DNA of 59,941 nt from Hymenobacter persicinus (GCF_004167665.1 NZ_SEWE01000031.1:1-59941), one strand, 5' to 3'; counted from the stretch's first letter, positions 25,472 to 33,953 are shown. The notes: a model not told the origin generated them from the letters alone. Numbers and translations are program-made.

Positions 25472-25609
25472 AACCGAGGGGCCGGAATCAGAAAGGCGCT
25501 AATGTACGAGTTGCCCCCCAAACCGGATTGAGCAGGACGGAGCTGCGCGGTGCCGGTCCAGCTTTCGCGCGCCGGGGAGTTCTAACCCTGAATCCTACTA
25601 TTCTCCCGC

Positions 25610-25652
25610 ATGTCGCAAATATACGTCATAGTATGTCGTATATTTGCGACAT
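25610..25652. promoter_or_regulatory. Bidirectional ArsR operator-promoter
   Basis: Arms ATGTCGCAAATATACG (25610-25625) and CGTATATTTGCGACAT (25637-25652) are perfect inverse copies around an 11-base spacer. Each arm contains TATATTTG, an exact TAnnTTTG box: plus strand at 25639-25646 toward arsR (ATG 22 bases on), and minus strand at 25616-25623 toward the DUF2064 gene. A dimeric repressor here would block both promoters. Confidence 0.82.
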
Positions 25653-25668
25653 AGATTTTCCTCTTCCC

Positions 25669-26019
25669 ATGACCCACGCCAAAACAGCCCCTTTCACCGA
25701 CGAGCAACGGCAACTGGCCCGGGTAGCCAAAGCCCTGGCCCATCCGGCCCGGGTGGCCATTATCCAGCTCCTGGCCAGTAAGACTACCTGCATTTCCGGC
25801 GACATTGCTGCCGAGCTGCCGTTGTCGCGCACCACCGTCACCCAGCATTTGCAGGAGCTGAAAGCGCTGGACTTGATTCGGGGCGAGGTTGAGGGCCTGA
25901 CCGTGTGCTATTGCCTCAACACGACCTTGCTCCGGCAGGTGCAGCAGCAATTCACCGCTTTCTTTGACCAGGCTACGGCTCCGTCGCCCTGCGCTCCGGA
26001 TGCCGCCTGCGCCTGCTGA
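25669..26019 (+). CDS. arsR: ArsR-family metalloregulator
   Basis: The 116-residue winged-helix repressor has the recognition helix [21 protein letters not shown]. Trivalent arsenic would be bound by cysteines: one in KTTCISG, two in VCYC, and a C-terminal cluster CAPDAACAC. The classic ELCVCDL site of E. coli ArsR is reduced to a single Cys. ATG 25669 starts just downstream of the operator; the longer frame upstream would be translated through it and was rejected. It is the first gene of the arsenic operon and probably represses both divergent operons. Confidence 0.93.
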   Translation: MTHAKTAPFTDEQRQLARVAKALAHPARVAIIQLLASKTTCISGDIAAELPLSRTTVTQHLQELKALDLIRGEVEGLTVCYCLNTTLLRQVQQQFTAFFDQATAPSPCAPDAACAC

Positions 26020-26051
26020 TTTCGTTATTTCCACCCTTACCCGTTACGCCC

Positions 26052-26639
26052 ATGGAAACCTCCGTATTTCCCCGAATGCACGTTTCGCTGTACGTGGCTG
26101 ACCTAGCCGCTACGGTCAGCTTCTACAACACCATTTTCGGGCAGCCCGCCGCCAAAATCCGGCCGGGCTACGCCAAGTACGTGCTCGACCAGCCGTCCCT
26201 GATTATTTCCTTCGTCGAGAATCCCCAGCGGGTAGCCAGCAACTTCGGGCACCTGGGCTTTCAGGTCGAGACGGTGCAGGAGCTGGACGAGCGGTTGGCC
26301 CGGGCCCGGGCCGCGGGTTTAGTACAGCGGGAGGAAGTGGGCACCAGTTGCTGCTACGCCAAGCAGGATAAGTTTTGGGTGAATGACCCGGACGGGGTGG
26401 AATGGGAGGTGTACTACTTCCACGAGGATGCCGAGTTCAACGACCCGCGCTACCAAGCCGAATACGACCAGGCAGCAAGCTCCCAGTGCTGCATTGCGCC
26501 CGCCGCGCAGGCCCCGGAAGAGGCTGTCCTAGTCACGGAGCCAATGGCGTTTCCCCTCACGCTTGCTGGGCCCGCCGCGCAGACGAGCTGTGAGAGTACC
26601 GCTTCGGCGGCTTCCCCGGCGGCGTCGGCCTGCTGCTAG
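26052..26639 (+). CDS. arsI: ArsI-like C-As lyase (VOC family) with Cys-rich tail
   Basis: ArsI enzymes cleave the carbon-arsenic bond of trivalent organoarsenicals such as methylarsonite. The 195-residue protein matches: metal ligands H10, H67 and E119 (WEVYYF), the vicinal pair C100-C101 (SCCYA), and the WVNDPDGVEWEVY motif. The spacing H10-H67 is the same 57 as I recall for the Bacillus enzyme. Residues 140-195 form an unusual tail with CC at 151-152, one more Cys and a terminal CC. CadI-like metal-resistance proteins share this fold, so the arsenic substrate is inferred from Cys pair and context. Confidence 0.85.
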   Translation: METSVFPRMHVSLYVADLAATVSFYNTIFGQPAAKIRPGYAKYVLDQPSLIISFVENPQRVASNFGHLGFQVETVQELDERLARARAAGLVQREEVGTSCCYAKQDKFWVNDPDGVEWEVYYFHEDAEFNDPRYQAEYDQAASSQCCIAPAAQAPEEAVLVTEPMAFPLTLAGPAAQTSCESTASAASPAASACC

Positions 26640-26707
26640 CTGCCGGCGCCGCCTCGGCGTTGCGTAATGCTTAGGCTGCTACTGTTCACCTTTTCGCTTT
26701 TTTCAGC

Positions 26708-27202
26708 ATGAATTTGCTTCCTCTTAGCGTCGCGCACTGGGACCAGGTGCGGGCTATTTATGAGCAGGGCCTGGCTACGGGCAATGCTACGTTTCAAACC
26801 GCTGCTCCGACTTGGCAAGACTGGGACGAGGGGCATCTGACGCATAGCCGCTTGGTGGCCGTCGATGACGCTGGTCGGGTACTAGGTTGGGCCGCCCTGT
26901 CGCCGGTATCGGGCCGCTGCGTGTACGGGGGCGTGGGTGAAGTGAGCGTGTACGTCGCCGCCGAGGCGCGGGGGCAGGGAGTCGGCCAGCGCCTGTTGGG
27001 GGCCCTGGTGGCGGAGTCGGAAAGACAGGGCATGTGGACGCTCCAAGCCGGGATTTTCCCGGAAAATAAGGCCAGCGTCCGACTGCATGAGACCCAGGGC
27101 TTTCGGCTGGTGGGCCGGCGGGAGCGTATCGGCCAGCTGCACGGCGTATGGCGCGACACGGTGCTGTTGGAGCGCCGGAGTGAGGTTGTAGGAGCCGTCT
27201 AG
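26708..27202 (+). CDS. arsN1: GNAT acetyltransferase, ArsN1/phosphinothricin type
   Basis: The 164-residue acetyltransferase has the acetyl-CoA loop [20 protein letters not shown] before it, and [14 protein letters not shown] after it. The N-terminal [15 protein letters not shown] is characteristic of phosphinothricin-type acetyltransferases; ArsN1 members of that group acetylate the arsenic antibiotic arsinothricin. Position in an ars operon favours that role over general amine acetylation. It lies 68 bases after arsI and 43 before acr3. Confidence 0.82.
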   Translation: MNLLPLSVAHWDQVRAIYEQGLATGNATFQTAAPTWQDWDEGHLTHSRLVAVDDAGRVLGWAALSPVSGRCVYGGVGEVSVYVAAEARGQGVGQRLLGALVAESERQGMWTLQAGIFPENKASVRLHETQGFRLVGRRERIGQLHGVWRDTVLLERRSEVVGAV

Positions 27203-27245
27203 CCCCTGCCTTCATTCACTGACCATACAGAACAAAAATCTCCCG

Positions 27246-28355
27246 ATGCCACTATTTAACCAGTCCATTCCTGGGAGCCCGCCGTCTGTAGCGGTGGTGG
27301 CTCAAAAGAAGCTTTCTCGGCTAGACCGGGGCCTTACCCTCTGGATTTTCCTAGCTATGGCCTTGGGGGTGGCCCTGGGGTATTTCATGCCCGGTATCAA
27401 TGACGCGGTGAACTACTTCTCAGTAGGCACCGTGAACGTGCCGCTGGCGGTGGGCCTGATCCTGATGATGTACCCGCCGCTGGCCAAGGTTAAGTACGAG
27501 CAGCTCCCAACGGTCTTCAAAAATACGCGCATCATTGGGCTCTCTCTGTTCCTGAACTGGGTACTGGGGCCGCTGCTCATGTTCTTGCTGGCTATCTGGC
27601 TGCTGCCTGACAAGCCCGAGTACATGATAGGCCTTATCCTTATTGGCATCGCGCGCTGCATTGCGATGGTGCTGGTGTGGAACGACCTAGCCAACGGTAG
27701 CCGTGAGTATGCCGCCGGGCTGGTGGCGCTCAATTCCATCTTTCAAATGCTCTTTTACTCGGTACTGGCGTGGCTGTTCATCACCGTGCTGCCGCCCCAC
27801 TTTGGGCTAAAGGGCTACACCGTGAACGTCGGCATCGGTGCCATTGCGCAGAGCGTACTCGTGTACCTGGGCATTCCATTCGCGGCGGGTTTTGTCTCCC
27901 GTACGGTCTTGCGGCGGTTAAAAGGTGATGCGTGGTACGAGCAGTTCTTCCTCCCCGCCATCAGCCCGATTACGCTCATTGCCCTCCTGCTCACCATCGT
28001 GGTGATGTTCAGCTTAAAGGGGGAAGCCATTGTGCAGGTGCCGCTGGACGTGCTACGTATTGCGCTGCCGCTGGCCCTGTACTTCGGCATCATGTTCGTG
28101 CTCAGCTTCGCGGCGGGCAAGTACCTGGGCGCTAACTACGCCGAGAATGCCAGTATTGCCTTCACGGCCACGGGCAACAACTTCGAACTGGCTATTGCCG
28201 TGGCCATCGGGGTATTCGGACTGAACTCGGGGCAGGCGTTTGCGGGCGTCGTTGGGCCGCTGATTGAGGTTCCGGCGCTCATTGCCCTGGTGAACGTGGC
28301 CTTCTGGTTTCGGCGACGCTGGTACGCGGACCAAAAGGCAGACCCTCAAGTCTAG
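27246..28355 (+). CDS. acr3: Arsenite efflux transporter Acr3
   Basis: This inner-membrane carrier exports arsenite. The 369-residue protein has ten membrane segments beginning near residue 30. The key cysteine lies in [16 protein letters not shown] and the key glutamate in [13 protein letters not shown], with the fingerprint [15 protein letters not shown] between them. The 25 residues before the first helix are a soluble tail. It is the export step of the operon and follows arsR, arsI and arsN1. Confidence 0.96.
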   Translation: MPLFNQSIPGSPPSVAVVAQKKLSRLDRGLTLWIFLAMALGVALGYFMPGINDAVNYFSVGTVNVPLAVGLILMMYPPLAKVKYEQLPTVFKNTRIIGLSLFLNWVLGPLLMFLLAIWLLPDKPEYMIGLILIGIARCIAMVLVWNDLANGSREYAAGLVALNSIFQMLFYSVLAWLFITVLPPHFGLKGYTVNVGIGAIAQSVLVYLGIPFAAGFVSRTVLRRLKGDAWYEQFFLPAISPITLIALLLTIVVMFSLKGEAIVQVPLDVLRIALPLALYFGIMFVLSFAAGKYLGANYAENASIAFTATGNNFELAIAVAIGVFGLNSGQAFAGVVGPLIEVPALIALVNVAFWFRRRWYADQKADPQV

Positions 28356-28382
28356 ACTCACTTCCTTTTCGAATCCCTGCTT

Positions 28383-28808
28383 ATGACCCAGAAAAATGTG
28401 CTGGTGCTCTGCACCGGCAACTCCTGCCGCAGTCAGCTCATGCATGGCTACCTAACCCAACTGCTGGGGGAGAAGGCGACGGTGTATAGTGCGGGCATCG
28501 AAACCCACGGCGTCAATCCTAAAACCGTGCAGGTGATGCAGGAAGATGGAATAGACATTGCCCACCACACCAGCAACCATGTGGACGAGTATGGCGCTGT
28601 GCCTTTCGACTATGTGATTACTGTGTGCGACAATGCCCGCGAGGCATGCCCGGTGTTTCCGTCCTCAGCCATCTTATTCCATCACAATTTCCCCGACCCA
28701 GCCAAGGCAACGGGCACCACCGAGGGCGTTATGGAGCAGTTTCGTGCGGTTCGAGACGAAATCAAGGCCTATGCCCGCGACTTTGCGCGCCAGTATTTCA
28801 ACTTGTAA
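28383..28808 (+). CDS. arsC: Arsenate reductase, thioredoxin-coupled (LMW-phosphatase type)
   Basis: It reduces arsenate to arsenite for export. The 141-residue protein has the P-loop CTGNSCRS (C10, C15, R16) and the resolving cysteines C82 and C89 in VCDNAREACP, positions identical to those I recall in the S. aureus plasmid ArsC. It is the last gene of the operon, 27 bases after acr3, and precedes a terminator and tRNA-Asn. Confidence 0.96.
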   Translation: MTQKNVLVLCTGNSCRSQLMHGYLTQLLGEKATVYSAGIETHGVNPKTVQVMQEDGIDIAHHTSNHVDEYGAVPFDYVITVCDNAREACPVFPSSAILFHHNFPDPAKATGTTEGVMEQFRAVRDEIKAYARDFARQYFNL

Positions 28809-28889
28809 ACTGATTCAGCGGCTCAGCAGAGGGGTTTTCAGGAGCAGTCAGCCAGGGATGCCCTGTGAGCTGTACCGCCAACAAAGAGA

Positions 28890-28930
28890 AAGCCCGCCAA
28901 CAAACCGAATTTCAGTCTATTGGCGGGCTT
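28890..28930. terminator. Terminator between arsC and tRNA-Asn
   Basis: An 11-bp perfect stem (AAGCCCGCCAA) with a 19-base loop. It has a T-rich 3' side on the minus strand (TTTCTCTTTG), and a weaker one on the plus strand. It probably ends both the ars transcript and the tRNA. Confidence 0.7.
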
Positions 28931-28935
28931 CTTAG

Positions 28936-29009
28936 CGCTCCCTCCTGGGCTCGAACCAGGGACCCTCTGATTAACAGTCAGATGCTCTAACCGGCTGAGC
29001 TAAGGAAGC
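28936..29009 (-). tRNA. tRNA-Asn (anticodon GTT)
   Basis: A 74-base cloverleaf read on the minus strand: acceptor GCTTCCT with AGGGAGC (one G-T pair), D-stem GCTC/GAGC, anticodon stem TCTGA/TCAGA with loop CTGTTAA, and T-arm CCTGG-TTCGAGC-CCAGG. Discriminator G; the CCA is not encoded. It faces away from the ars operon, so its 3' end borders arsC. Confidence 0.96.
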
Positions 29010-29104
29010 GGTTATGGCGGCGTTTTTTGCCGTTGCTGGTGCAATATTAGTCGAAAAGGAAACTTTGTGCAAACAATGACTTGAAAAAAACTTTGCCAAA
29101 AAGC

Positions 29105-29551
29105 CTAATTCGTGATTGTCAGGATGGTACCGGAGAGCGAAGTGCTGTACTGACGCAAGGGCCGACCCGCCGGGCCCGACTGCACCCGTCCCTGCAGGTC
29201 GAACTGCGACTGGCAGCAGGCATCTTTCAGAAACAGCCGCGACGGGTCGATGCTGACGCGGGCGCAGGTGTCGGCGGCGCGGTAGGGGCAGTTGCGCTCG
29301 AAGGCGTAATAGGTGCTGGCGTTCTGGCGCACCACAATCAGCCCGCGCACCCCGCCCTTCACGTAGGCCGCCCCATTGTCGGCTCGCAATGCCACGTATT
29401 CCTGGTTCGTCAGGTTGATGGGCGTATTAAAGGATGCCAGCGGAATCTGCGGGTCGTTGTCGGTCGAGTTGGAGCCGCAGGCGGCCAGGACCAGCTGGGA
29501 AGCAAAGAGGGCTACCACTGCTACGGCACGCAGGTTGGGAAGAAAAGTCAT
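29105..29551 (-). CDS. Rieske-like lipoprotein lacking histidine ligands
   Basis: The 148-residue product has a signal with lipobox VLAAC. The domain follows the Rieske fold: RNCPYRAAD, then KDACCQSQFDLQGRVQSGPAGRPLRQY. True Rieske sites have CxH and CxxH; here Tyr and Gln replace the two histidines, so a normal 2Fe-2S cluster cannot form. The cysteines may instead be a disulfide (as in Rieske clasp) or bind another metal. ATG 29551 was preferred over TTG 29557. It is probably co-oriented with pheS upstream but unrelated to it. Confidence 0.8.
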   Translation of the reverse strand: MTFLPNLRAVAVVALFASQLVLAACGSNSTDNDPQIPLASFNTPINLTNQEYVALRADNGAAYVKGGVRGLIVVRQNASTYYAFERNCPYRAADTCARVSIDPSRLFLKDACCQSQFDLQGRVQSGPAGRPLRQYSTSLSGTILTITN

Positions 29552-29617
29552 GAGCAAGGCGTAGGGCGTTGGAAAGAGAAAAACAAGACGGCAGACCGAT
29601 AACCAACGCCCGCCGAA

Positions 29618-30658
29618 TTAAGCTCCCTCGAACTGCCGCAGGAAGCGCTGGTCGTTTTCGGTGAACAAACGCAAATCCTTGATCTGATATTTCAGCATCG
29701 TGATGCGCTCAATGCCCATGCCCCAAGCGTAGCCCGAATAGGTCTCCGAGTCGATGCCCGACTGCTCCAGCACGTTGGGGTCAACCATGCCGCAGCCCCC
29801 GATTTCCACCCAGCCGGAGTATTTGCAGATGTTGCAGCCCGCGCCCTTGCAGATCAGGCAGGTGATGTCGATTTCGGCGCTGGGCTCGGTGAAGGGAAAG
29901 AAAGAGGGGCGGAACCGAATCTGGATGTCGGCCCCGAACATTTCCTGCACGAAGTAATAGACCGTCTGCTTCAAATCGGCAAAGCTCACGCCCTCGTCGA
30001 TGAAGATGCCCTCAATCTGGTGGAACATCATGTGGGCCCGGGCCGAAATGGCCTCGTTGCGGTACACCCGGCCAGGCATGATGCTGCGAATCGGGGGCTT
30101 CTGCGACTCCATCACCCGCACCTGCACCGTGCTGGTGTGGGTGCGCAACAGAAAGTCACTACTTGGGTTGGCCGGGTCGCGCCGCACGAAGAACGTATCC
30201 TGCATGTCGCGGGCCGGGTGGTTTTCGGGGAAGTTGAGGGCCGTGAAGTTGTGCCAGTCGTCCTCGATTTCGGGCCCTTCCGACACGTTGAAGCCAATGC
30301 GCGAGAAGATGCGCACCATTTCCTCCCGCACCAGGCTCAGCGGGTGGCGGGTGCCCAGGGCGTTGGGCACGGTGGGCAGGGTGTAATCGAAGGTCGGGTC
30401 GGCGGGGGCGTTGTGGCTGGCTTCCTCAAGCTCCTGCTTGCGCTGGTCGAACCGCTCCTGGGCGGCCTGCTTAAGCTGGTTGAGTTCCTGGCCCACGGCC
30501 CGGCGCTGGTCGGGCGCCACAGTTTTGAGCAGGTCAAACAAATCGGCCAGTTGGCCTTTCCGGCCGGTGAAGGCCAGGCGGAATTGCTCCAGCTGCTCGG
30601 GAGCGGTGAGGTCGTAAGCGGCTATTTCGGCGCGGAGGCGGTTGATTTGGTCCTGCAT
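29618..30658 (-). CDS. pheS: Phenylalanine-tRNA ligase alpha subunit
   Basis: The 346-residue class II synthetase has an N-terminal coiled coil (residues 1-85), motif 2 region FHQIEGIFIDEGVSF, PFTEPSAEID, and motif 3 GYAWGMGIERITML. A CxxC-x-GxGCxxC cluster precedes SGWVEIGGCGMV, as in many bacterial PheS. ATG 30658 was chosen because MQDQINRLRAEI starts the coiled coil and a TACCTTTG box ends only 4 bases before it. pheT is not adjacent. Confidence 0.96.
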   Translation of the reverse strand: MQDQINRLRAEIAAYDLTAPEQLEQFRLAFTGRKGQLADLFDLLKTVAPDQRRAVGQELNQLKQAAQERFDQRKQELEEASHNAPADPTFDYTLPTVPNALGTRHPLSLVREEMVRIFSRIGFNVSEGPEIEDDWHNFTALNFPENHPARDMQDTFFVRRDPANPSSDFLLRTHTSTVQVRVMESQKPPIRSIMPGRVYRNEAISARAHMMFHQIEGIFIDEGVSFADLKQTVYYFVQEMFGADIQIRFRPSFFPFTEPSAEIDITCLICKGAGCNICKYSGWVEIGGCGMVDPNVLEQSGIDSETYSGYAWGMGIERITMLKYQIKDLRLFTENDQRFLRQFEGA

Positions 30659-30662
30659 CCTG

Positions 30663-30670
30663 CAAAGGTA
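30663..30670 (-). promoter_or_regulatory. TACCTTTG promoter box of pheS, near-leaderless
   Basis: Exact TAnnTTTG on the minus strand, 4 bases (CAGG) before the pheS ATG. Transcription would start at or next to the start codon. Confidence 0.68.
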
Positions 30671-30879
30671 CGCTTCCGCCGGAAACCCGCCACCACCAAA
30701 AAAAGCCCGATTGCAGCCCGCAAGGCACGTTTTTGAATATTGGTACGATTGCTGCAAAAGCCGCTCCGACACTGGCTGCAGGAAGTGAGTACGGGGCGCC
30801 ACCGACTCAGACCGCAGCTCCCGGGGCGTGCCGCCCGCCGCATTTCTTCCCATCCTTCCGCCTTCCTGACTTCGCCGTT

Positions 30880-31497
30880 ATGAACCGTTTGCTGCTTCCC
30901 GTTGTCCTGTTTGCCGCCCTGCTCAGCGCCCCGGCTTCCTCCTTCGCCGCCGATGGCCCCAAAAAGCCCCGGACTACCAAAGCCCAAAAGAAAAAGCTGG
31001 CCACCATGCCCAAGCCGACCTCGGCCGCCAACTGGGGCTCCACCGCCGATGACGACGCCCTGTGGGCCACGCCTGCCGCGGCAGTGCCGGCCGTTGCGGC
31101 TGCCCCCGCCGTTGCGGCTGCCCCCGCCGTTGCCGAACCCGAACTGAACGATGATCCGGCCATGCACTCCTCGGGCGTGATGATTGCCCCGGGCATGAAC
31201 ACGGCGCCTTATCGCGGCGTGAGTACCGACTACAACGGCCGCCCGATCAGCAAGCCCACCAAGAAAGCTAAAGCGCTGGCCACGGCTCCGGCCGAACTGC
31301 CGGTGGAAGACGAGGATCCGATGATGCATTCCTCAGGCGTAATGATTGCTCCCGGCATGAATACGGCCCCCTACCGCGGCGTGAGCACTGATTACAACGG
31401 TCGGCCACTGAAAAAGAAAGCCAGCAAAGCCTCGACGGTAGCGGCCAAGGTGGCCGCGCAGGAGCCAGTGGCTACGGTTGAGGTACCGCAGTGGTAG
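30880..31497 (+). CDS. Small secreted protein with duplicated APGM-TDYxGRP motif
   Basis: The 205-residue product has a signal peptide (cleavage near SFAAD, residue 24) and low-complexity Ala/Pro/Lys stretches. Two nearly identical segments of 28 residues (about 91-118 and 146-173) contain MHSSGVMIAPGM and then STDYNGRP. The nucleotide copies differ at silent sites, so the duplication is kept by selection or is not recent. Family unknown to me. Two further genes downstream carry the same motif once each. Confidence 0.72.
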   Translation: MNRLLLPVVLFAALLSAPASSFAADGPKKPRTTKAQKKKLATMPKPTSAANWGSTADDDALWATPAAAVPAVAAAPAVAAAPAVAEPELNDDPAMHSSGVMIAPGMNTAPYRGVSTDYNGRPISKPTKKAKALATAPAELPVEDEDPMMHSSGVMIAPGMNTAPYRGVSTDYNGRPLKKKASKASTVAAKVAAQEPVATVEVPQW

Positions 31498-31564
31498 ACA
31501 TCCAGTTAGCGAGCTAGTGCGTATGCTGGGAAGCGTTGGCTTCTCACCTTATTCCTTGTTTCGC

Positions 31565-31909
31565 ATGTGGTACCGCTACTCGTTTTTGCTGCTGATAGTG
31601 GGGTTGAGCCTGCTCCCCGAACTTTCTGCCCGGGCCCAGACCCGCACGTCGAAAGTGAAGCCCAACCGGGCCCGCTCCGGTGCCTACGCCCGCTACGACC
31701 GCTCGGGCCGGCGCAACGAGGAAAACATGCGGCTGGCGCCGGGAATGCGCATCAACATGCCCAGCCCACCCACCACTGACTACATGGGCCGGCCGTTGAA
31801 GAAGAAAGCTCCCAAACCCGCTTCGGCCAACTCGACGCTGAACTCGGGCAAGGCCGCACCCGCGGCAGCCCCCAAACCGGCGGTGCGCGCTGCCAGGCGC
31901 AAAAATTAA
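31565..31909 (+). CDS. Small secreted basic protein with APGM-TDYxGRPL motif
   Basis: The 114-residue product has a signal peptide (cleavage near ARAQT, about residue 22), an Arg-rich middle (ARYDRSGRRNEE) and one motif copy, LAPGMRINMP then TTDYMGRPLKKK, followed by an Ala/Lys tail. It is the second of three tandem genes. A cell-envelope or matrix role is possible because of the charge and signal, but nothing shows it directly. Confidence 0.68.
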   Translation: MWYRYSFLLLIVGLSLLPELSARAQTRTSKVKPNRARSGAYARYDRSGRRNEENMRLAPGMRINMPSPPTTDYMGRPLKKKAPKPASANSTLNSGKAAPAAAPKPAVRAARRKN

Positions 31910-31986
31910 ATCAACACACGCTCAGTTAGAACCGTAATTGGCTCAGCGGGCACAGATATTTTTTGTCGTTCGGGCACAAACCGCCC

Positions 31987-31994
31987 TAGATTTG
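31987..31994 (+). promoter_or_regulatory. TAGATTTG promoter box
   Basis: Exact TAnnTTTG, 54 bases before the ATG of the third motif gene, which therefore has its own promoter. Confidence 0.6.
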
Positions 31995-32048
31995 TGTATC
32001 CAAGTTCTCAGAGTCGAAAATTCCATTCACCCTTCGCGCATTTTATCT

Positions 32049-32594
32049 ATGCTACGTTCTGCCTTTTCAAGCCTGCTGTTGGTTTCTGTGTTGAGCGCTC
32101 CGGCTGCTTTTGCCCAGCAGACTAGCAAGAAATCAACCAAGCCTGCCGCTAAGGCTCAGCCGGCCCCGATGGAGGAGCCCGCCGCGGCTCCCGCGCCCGC
32201 CCCTGCCAACGACGGCTTCGGTGTGCCAGCCGCCGGCCGCGCCGTGGATGCCCCAGCTCCGCAGTCGGAAGGCTTTTCTATTGCCCCGGGCTTCACGGCC
32301 GCGCCTTCGCGCCGGGTAAATACTGACTACCGCGGCCGCACTCTGGCTCCCTATGTGCGCCGCAACGTGCGTGAGGCCACGCCGGTAGCTGCCCCGATGC
32401 CTGCTCCGGCCCCCGAGCCAGTAGCCGTAGCCCCAGCACCTACGCCGGTTGAGGAGACCGTAACGGCCTCGGCTACCAAGAAATCATCGGGCGCCACGGC
32501 CACCAAGAAAGCGGCGGCCCCCGCAGCCAAGAAGGCTCCCGCCAAGAAGGCTCCCGCCAACGACGGCTGGGGTTCGGGCGGCAGCGGCTGGTAA
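32049..32594 (+). CDS. Small secreted Ala/Lys-rich protein with APGF-TDYxGR motif
   Basis: The 181-residue product has a signal peptide (cleavage near AAFAQ), one motif copy (IAPGFTAAPSRRV then NTDYRGRTL) and a histone-like tail of AAKKAPAKKAPA ending DGWGSGGSGW. NDGFG in the middle and NDGWG at the end form a second small repeat. It is the third tandem paralogue and is closed by a terminator. Confidence 0.7.
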   Translation: MLRSAFSSLLLVSVLSAPAAFAQQTSKKSTKPAAKAQPAPMEEPAAAPAPAPANDGFGVPAAGRAVDAPAPQSEGFSIAPGFTAAPSRRVNTDYRGRTLAPYVRRNVREATPVAAPMPAPAPEPVAVAPAPTPVEETVTASATKKSSGATATKKAAAPAAKKAPAKKAPANDGWGSGGSGW

Positions 32595-32619
32595 GTCGCG
32601 GCTCTTCACAAGTACCAAC

Positions 32620-32654
32620 AAAAAGGCCCGAACGATTGTCGTTCGGGCCTTTTT
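32620..32654. terminator. Bidirectional terminator
   Basis: A perfect 16-bp stem (AAAAAGGCCCGAACGA) with a 3-base loop between convergent genes. Confidence 0.9.
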
Positions 32655-32672
32655 GCGCATCGGGGGCTGCCG

Positions 32673-33953
32673 TTATTCCTCCTCTTCGCCAGCGGCAACC
32701 AATGCCCCGGCGCCGGCGGGGGCAGCGTGGTAATACAGCGTGCTGCAATTGTCGGGACGCAGAATTTCCTGGGCGGCGGCCAGCACGGCGGCCGGCGTGA
32801 CGGCCTGCACCTTGGCGCTTTCCTGATTTACTAAGTTGGCGTCGCCGAGCAGCTTGTTGAAAGCCAGGTTCATGGCGCGGTTCAGCAGCTCAATCTCGCT
32901 GAAGACAATGCTGGCTTCGGCCTGGTTCTTCACTTTTTCCAGCTCGATGGGCGTCACCTCGGCCTGACTTAACTCCCGCAACACTTCCTCCACGGCCGCG
33001 TCGGCTTCTTCCATGGTCACGCCCGCGTTCAGGCGCCCACTGACGACCAGCAGGCCCGGCTCGAAGGAGCCGGTGCAGGACGCAGAAATCGAGTTGAACA
33101 GGGGCCGGTCCTTCACCAGGCGTTGGTAGAGCCGCGACGACTTACCTCGGCCCAGTACGTCGCTGAGCAAGTCGGCGGCGTAGTAGCTGGGGTCGGGGCG
33201 GCCGGGCATGTGGAAAACCTTGTAGAGGGCGTTGACGGGCACTTCGGCCGTCACGTCGAGGTGGCGGGGCGCGGTTTGCCGGGGCTCGGCGGGCAGATTC
33301 CGCTCGTATTTTTCCCCGCCCGGAATGGGGCCAAACCACTTTTCCGCCAGGCGCCGGGCTTCGGCCACCGTCACGGCCCCGGCCACGACCAGGATGGCAT
33401 TGGCGGGGGAGTAGTGCTTCCGGAAAAATGCCCGCACGTCGTCCATGACAGCATTCTCGATGTGGCTTACCTCTTTACCGATGGTGGGCCACTGATAAGG
33501 GTGCTGCTGGTAGGCCAGGGGGCGCAGCTTCAGCCAGACGTCGCCGTAGGGCTGGTTGAGGTAGTTCTGCTTGAATTCCTCGACCACCACCTTGCGCTGC
33601 ACCTCGAGCCCGTTTTCAGAGAAGGCCAGCCCCAGCATCCGGTCCGACTCCAGCCAGAACCCGGTTTCGATGTTGTTGGCGGGCAGCGTGAGGTAGTAGT
33701 TGGTGATGTCGGGGGAGGTAAAGGCGTTGTTTTCGCCGCCCACGTACTGCAGGGGCTCGTCGTAGCTGGGAATGTTGACCGAGCCCGAAAACATGAGGTG
33801 CTCAAACAGGTGGGCAAAGCCCGTATGGGCCGGATCCTCGTCGCGGGAGCCCACGTTGTAGAGCACGTTGACCACGGCAATGGGCGTGGTGTGGTCTTCG
33901 TGCACGATGCAGCGCAGGCCGTTGGCGAGGGTAAATTCTTCGAAATGAATCAT
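32673..33953 (-). CDS. M16 family zinc peptidase
   Basis: The 426-residue protein has the inverted zinc motif HLFEH (HxxEH) in GFAHLFEHLMFSGS and the distal glutamate region VVVEEFKQNY about 75 residues on. The C-terminal half is the related non-catalytic domain with the R/Y pair in GRGKSSRLYQRLV. Size and layout match bacterial processing-peptidase-like M16B enzymes. There is no signal peptide, so it is probably cytoplasmic. A second M16 subunit, often adjacent in this phylum, is absent here. Confidence 0.93.
   Translation of the reverse strand: MIHFEEFTLANGLRCIVHEDHTTPIAVVNVLYNVGSRDEDPAHTGFAHLFEHLMFSGSVNIPSYDEPLQYVGGENNAFTSPDITNYYLTLPANNIETGFWLESDRMLGLAFSENGLEVQRKVVVEEFKQNYLNQPYGDVWLKLRPLAYQQHPYQWPTIGKEVSHIENAVMDDVRAFFRKHYSPANAILVVAGAVTVAEARRLAEKWFGPIPGGEKYERNLPAEPRQTAPRHLDVTAEVPVNALYKVFHMPGRPDPSYYAADLLSDVLGRGKSSRLYQRLVKDRPLFNSISASCTGSFEPGLLVVSGRLNAGVTMEEADAAVEEVLRELSQAEVTPIELEKVKNQAEASIVFSEIELLNRAMNLAFNKLLGDANLVNQESAKVQAVTPAAVLAAAQEILRPDNCSTLYYHAAPAGAGALVAAGEEEE

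Noticed and set aside
24752..28808. An arsenosugar biosynthesis cluster of the known ArsM-ArsS type
   Set aside because: No ArsM methyltransferase or ArsS-type radical SAM/Cys-rich protein is present; only the DUF2064 protein matches that type.
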